NCBI GenBank assembly: GCA_964023205.1
Contig: OZ026838.1
Location: forward strand, 32,081,843-32,145,842
From: Lutraria lutraria
Lineage: Eukaryota; Mollusca; Bivalvia; Venerida; Mactridae
Length of the DNA: 64,000 nucleotides
Reading direction: 5' to 3'
The notes beneath the pieces were generated by a model. That model had not been told where the DNA came from and did no database searches. It saw only the letters and a list, made by a program, of their open reading frames with translations. How positions within the stretch are numbered: position 1 is the stretch's first letter; each line of letters opens with the position of its first letter. Made by a program: the position numbers and the translations under genes. Shown one piece after another: positions 59,000-64,000 of this stretch.

Positions 59000-61900
59000 A
59001 GGAGAATATAATTTCATGTACAATGTACATGTTTCTAAATCAATGTAACCTGTGTGTTGTATGCCTATTTCTTTTGATGATTCTCACAATCTTTTAGCTT
59101 TTATGGTGAAATCAATATTTGCTTTTTGCATACCTTTTATGTATTAATCTAATACACTATAGGATGGTTGAGGTATTTTCAGTTCAGCTTTAGACAGCTT
59201 TATTTGTTAATCAAGACCTGTATGAATGTTCAAACATTCTGCTCCTCATTCTATGCATGTTTCAGATATTTTTCTGTGGGAAACCAAGGTGGCTGTAATT
59301 CATTCATTCAATTTTTGCGTATCAACATCTGTATATCAGTACTGACATTATATTGATATTTATTGTTCTAAATATATTGGATAAATGCTTCTTTTTCATA
59401 TTTTTGTATATTTCTTTTTGTAAGTACATGTATAATTTTACAATAATGATGCTCTATGTACTTCAAAGGATATAGCCAGTAAAAGTTATTTAATTTTCCT
59501 AATTTCATTACCCGAACTTTATAGTAAAAGAAGCAACAATTTTTCCCACTTATAAATTCAATTAATCGCTTTTTAATTTCCATCATAGTTTTTTATCTAA
59601 ATATTATTATGAAATGTGTATTGAAAATTGACTGGCAGAAAACAATTGTTGATACACTGATACCATTCAGCTTTGAATCAATGATTGAGAGCCCTTGTTA
59701 TAGTATAACACTCAGTATTATTCATGAATCAATTGAAATATGCAATATTGTTTGTTAATTAAGCAATACTAATTGTTTTAATATATTTAATTGAATAAGA
59801 AAAACCTAGTGCTAGAATTCTTTTTTTGAAAGATCTTTGTTTATATACAGTCAGTTTTTGCTATTGCAATTCCTTCCTTGCTTTGTGTACAAAATGTTTT
59901 GTTTTTTTAATTGGATTTATTTTATGCCTTTTTTACATACATGTATGTATTTTGTTATATGATGTTATTGTTTTTTTTCTTTATTACATGCTTTGTTGTA
60001 TTGAGTTAACTCAAGATTTAAGTCAAAATTATATATGTCGGTTTATTGGTGTGTTCTGCTTTGATTATGCATATTTGAAAATTGAATACATGTACTTGGT
60101 ACAGTCATGCATTTAATTTTGTGTTGTCATGACAATTTGTATGTATTGTGAGAAATGCTTCGGTGATGTGATATTTTATATAACCAATCTGATCTATATT
60201 GTTATAGAAATGTATTTGTCATGAGTTTCCATGTGACTTTAAGTTTACTGAGTTAAATGGCACATCTTTTTTTGCAAGTAAACATATCAATAGGGTTGTG
60301 TTTACAATTAAGTGTGATGCTTTAAGTCAAGCATTACAGTTCTTTTTGACATTTTACAGAGCTGACATTATGATTATCAGTAGTCCAGTTTACAGGCTCT
60401 GACTAGATGCATTTTTTTTTATTTTATTGATAAAGATGGGAGCAGTTTTTAAAATGATTAGCATACTGTTTTGTATTGCATTTAATTTACAAAGGGACAT
60501 AACTATGTTACAACTTAAGTTTCTTTTTTCAGCAACTAAGTCAATTTATTCAACAATATTATCATATGTATAATATAATAAACTAAATAGTAGCAAATGT
60601 AATGATATGTATGGTTTGTGTTTTATTTTAACCAACCATTACTGATCAGAAAAAAGGTTCTTATTTGATGAAAAAAAAGATGTGGCATATAATTGTTTGA
60701 CAAGCATCAGTTCTTTGGTATATCATCGACAAAATTAACCATTATTTGGAAGCTTATCTATGATATCATGTTTGTTTTGTCTTACTATTACGTTATTCTA
60801 TTTTTACAGTGCCATCAGTTTGGAAAGTTAATATATAATCACTCATCTATTAACTCCATCGTGACTTGTGCTGTTGATACAATGTTTTAATAAACTATGT
60901 GGACTTGCTGAAATAATATATTTTAACCAAGCATTTGTGTTCTGTAATTTTTAGCATGTATGCTTTTGAAGTTAGCTTGTAAAAATGCAAATATTGCATT
61001 GTTTCTATTTGTACCACATTACTTGGCAGAGTATATGACATCAAAGAATGGAGTGTAAACAAGTTTTGCGGGTAGAGACTATGATGATTTTATTTTGTTA
61101 TTTATGGTGTTAAGTAATGTATTATTACGATGATTTTTACTAAATAAGGAACTACATTGACTGAACATTTACTGGTTATCTGTGAGTAGTACAAGAGCAA
61201 GGAATGATGTCAATGTATACCATATTTGACTGACAAAATACTGCAGGAGGAGGACAAAGCCTCATAAAAACATACATTTCAAAGAAAATAAGAACACATC
61301 AGACATTCTTTAAATATTTTATTGAAGTTTGATGTTGGTCAAATGTTTTATGTTCCATATGACAGTGATCTAATTAAAAATATATGTATCAAGGATAAAG
61401 ATAGATCCTGAACTAATTGAGTGAAATATTATCTGTCACCGAAATACGTTTCAGTGGTTACAACAAAAAATTAGTTTATACTCACAATACAAAGTTAATA
61501 TGTACTGTTTGTATAACATGGCCTCTATGATAGTAAAACATGCACAATTACATATCTAGCTATTTGAGCAATTGAGATCCACTAATTTTGCCTGAATGCA
61601 AAGATATTTTCTATACAAATTATCAAGATAAACTGATCCATCTTTATACAAGTTAGTTTAATGAGATTATTAAAATGAAAGAAAACTTGAAATAGCAAGC
61701 CATTAACAATCTGCAGTACTGAAAAATTCACACTGGATGCACATGCATTAAAAATCTTTGTAAGTCTTCTTAAATCAAATGATTTCTTTCGTAAAACATT
61801 TAAAGTATACCGGTAATGTTTTATAAGAGTATTAAATAAAAATGAAAGTAAAAAACACTTTATCACTAAAATAACAGCATTCATGTTAACACCTGGGTAA

Positions 61901-62790
61901 TACATATTTCCAATTGATCTGCATAACCATGGAGTTAAGACAATGATGACATATATATCAATTAAAATCATGCATCACAATATGTTAAAATTGAAGACAT
62001 AACCAGCTACCGGTAAGTAGAATGACCTGAAATTGTTAATTCCAAGTGCTAAGCATTAAAATTATTAAACAGTAAAAAAATCTCATTTAATCATACAATT
62101 GGTAATTATCAAATTACTATGCACCATGCTGGATTTGTATCCAAATGTTGCTTACACAAATTCTTATTAACACACAATGAAGTACTGACATTAACAGAGT
62201 AACCACATTTGTCTCCCTTTAATTTCATCACAAAATGAAGAGAATCACTAAAATTAATATTAAACACAATCTAACAGTAACTTGAACTGTGAAAAGGAAT
62301 ATGCAAGTGACTAATAATAAATTTTAGAACGGTCCAAGTAATATAAATGATAACTGGATTATAATCAATTAAATAATGTAACTATTGCAATTGATTTATG
62401 ACATTCAAAAAATGTAATACATAAAAATGATAAAACAGGAACACAAATCAACCTAAGTGTAAGTAAAGAAACAAGGTAATGATACAAAGATCAGTGATTT
62501 TTATTCCATATCATAGTATGTTAATAGTATCATAAAAGGAGAGTATTAGCTCCATTTCAATGTCAGTAACTAAACATTTAGACACTATTTTGGCCTTTAA
62601 TGATTCTATTTCATGTAACAAATGTCATATGTGCACAAATGGACATATATCCCTGAATAATTTGTAATTAATTGAAACCAATCAATCCACACTTGGTGTT
62701 TTAAGGCTTACTTTAAATGACAATGAAATAACAATACATATAACTATTAAAAAAGAATCCTAACATGTTTTAAAATAATTAGCTTCCAAT
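59000..62790. other. AT-rich intergenic region between convergent genes
   Basis: No coding exon, RNA gene or clear transposon ends were recognised. Frames such as 59826-60116 (plus) and 61582-61971 (minus) are rich in Phe, Leu, Ile and Tyr, as expected from AT-rich DNA by chance. The right part is probably the 3' UTR of the minus-strand gene ending at 62793. Confidence 0.5.
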
Positions 62791-62792
62791 GT

Positions 62793-62877
62793 TCATCTTT
62801 TTCTTTTCTTGGATGGTTCTGAGCTAGATTCAGGCTGAGATCTCTTGTTACCTGGTTCATCAACATCAAGTTTAAAT
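62793..62877 (-). CDS. Terminal exon of a minus-strand gene, KKRKR tail
   Basis: An acceptor-like TGACGTCAG is followed by 28 codons, ending FKLDVDEPGNKRSQPES...SKKRKR-stop. The acidic-to-basic, serine-rich tail with a KKRKR cluster resembles a nuclear localisation signal. It probably belongs to the same gene as the exon at the right edge of the window, with unseen or weak exons between. The gene is not identified. Confidence 0.45.
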
Positions 62878-62984
62878 CTGACGTCAGTTAAGTGAAATAA
62901 TACAAAAATCATACATATCATAAATCAGGTATACATCAAACATGCATTAACACAATCTCTATCCAAAATAGTTGATCAATATCC

Positions 62985-63180
62985 AGACAAGAGTGCCGCA
63001 AGCGTGCTAAGGCTAGTCTGTTCACCGCCTCCGTAAGATCTATCCTCCTATGAAGTTCCATTTTGCTACCTCTTATAGTTTCTGAGTTATGAGCTACATT
63101 AAAGTTTTTGCACAGACACAGACTCTAATGCAGACGATGCAGTGATCACAATAGCTGGACTTTTTATTCAAAAACAGTCA
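62985..63180. repeat. Dispersed mollusc-type repeat
   Basis: 'gacaagagtgccgcaagcgtgctaaggctagtctg' to 'gcagacgatgcagtgatcacaatagctgg' has the look of a dispersed bivalve repeat. It lies in a presumed intron of the right-edge gene. Confidence 0.35.
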
Positions 63181-63849
63181 AGATGAAAATATCATTGTCA
63201 ATGTCTCAAATTTTTACAAGATTCTTGTAAAACAAGAAATAGAGCCAAAAATGGTTTAAGTTTTACAACTAAGCGAAACAATTTCCTTCTTACAATGTGT
63301 TGGAGATAAAAGATGTATTAATATACAAGAATTTTCACAAAATTTATTTTATTTCATTTATTAAGTGTACTATTTCTTGACAGAAAATGTTTTTTTATAA
63401 GTGGCAATTATGTTACAGAGTTCTATCACTTAAATGGGTACAAATTGCAGAATGCTACACAAAACTGTTAATATTACAGAAATATTATTGCCCAATTGTC
63501 ATCATTTTCTTATAGTTACCTTGGATACCATAAATTTATTTTATGACACATTTTGATTTTTTTGTAAGAGTTGTTGCCCTTGTTGAAAAACAGAAAATAT
63601 TAATTTCTTTTGATATTGCATGTTGACCTATATTTTTCTGATCAAATTAGACTGATACTGCACTATTGCATCTTCTTACCATGAGTTTTCAATGGAATTG
63701 TTATTTTTTTAATTTCCTTATGATATTTGAAAAATGGATTTAATACTCCCATGGACTTAAATGCAAATTTTAAGGGAAGATAACTCAAAGGAATGTCATT
63801 GATGTTGAAAAAATGGGTAATGGGGTAATATACTGAAAGGATACGAGAC

Positions 63850-64000
63850 AAGGTCCACTTCCTGTCTTAGAACACCAGTAAGAACAAATTCTGCAGTCAT
63901 GATTGGAATGCCAGCTTTAACAGCAGGAGTACATTTAGTTTTATCTTCCATACATGACACAATGATAGTGTTACCACTTGTATTAGACACTGGCATCTTA
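63850..64000 (-). CDS. Partial exon, possible BRCT-like segment
   Basis: The minus-strand frame reads from the window edge: SNTSGNTIIVSCMEDKTKCT, then PAVKAGIPIMTAEFVLTGVL and RQEVDL. The pattern of a TP..AVKAGIPI strand-helix followed by AEFVLTGVL resembles the C-terminal half of a BRCT domain, which binds phosphopeptides in DNA-damage and replication proteins. The donor is unclear (the frame continues to 63796), and the 5' part lies outside the window. BRCT is a pattern judgement, not proven. Confidence 0.4.

Noticed and set aside
61582..61971. 129-codon minus-strand ORF
   Set aside because: Its composition is dominated by AT-rich codons (Ile, Leu, Phe, Asn, Lys), with no motif and no neighbouring exons; a chance ORF or 3' UTR is more likely.

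Overview
The window looks like nuclear DNA from an animal, most probably a bivalve or other mollusc. It is AT-rich, has GT-AG introns, and is packed with short inverted-repeat elements, minisatellites, SINE-like sequences and Gypsy and BEL/Pao retroelement remnants. The species is an inference from repeat style; no mitochondrial or rRNA marker is present.

Main content (11.1-41.5 kb, minus strand): four tandem genes for 2'-5'-oligoadenylate synthetase (OAS)-like nucleotidyltransferases, numbered 1-4 from left to right. Each has the same exon series, and exons 3-6 are exactly 262, 170, 239 and 163 bp in every copy. The exons encode the GS...DxD and VDxLP catalytic motifs and an OAS-type C-terminal domain. 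Copies 2 and 4 encode an N-terminal C2H2-like zinc-finger module fused to the OAS core (457 and 435 aa). Copies 1 and 3 lack it because the start codon and finger segment are missing, leaving a bare core of about 338 aa. In transcription order the array alternates finger, no finger, finger, no finger. OAS enzymes are innate antiviral nucleic-acid sensors in animals. A zinc-finger OAS array with repeated loss of the fingers is the most interesting system here.

Left side (1-11 kb and 14-21 kb): an 11,055-bp segment (3055-14109) is tandemly repeated from 14110 on and carries OAS copy 1 plus about 8 kb of non-coding repeats. Differences between the units date later events, such as a 909-bp solo LTR present only in the left unit. 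Between OAS copies 2 and 3 lie a decayed Gypsy element containing a 79-bp satellite (26.6-30.7 kb) and a BEL/Pao fragment (31.5-32.0 kb).

Right side (43-64 kb): a 1.6-kb terminal-inverted-repeat element with a 9-bp target duplication sits just upstream of a complete eight-exon mitochondrial carrier (SLC25-family) gene on the plus strand (45118-56336, 281 aa). Its introns hold several inverted-repeat elements, including a hAT-like one with a perfect 8-bp target duplication. From 56.3 to 62.8 kb no gene was recognised. The right edge carries the 3' part of a minus-strand gene with a possible BRCT-like segment and a KKRKR tail.

All exon boundaries were read by eye from splice-site consensus, reading phase and comparison between the four copies; no transcript evidence was available.
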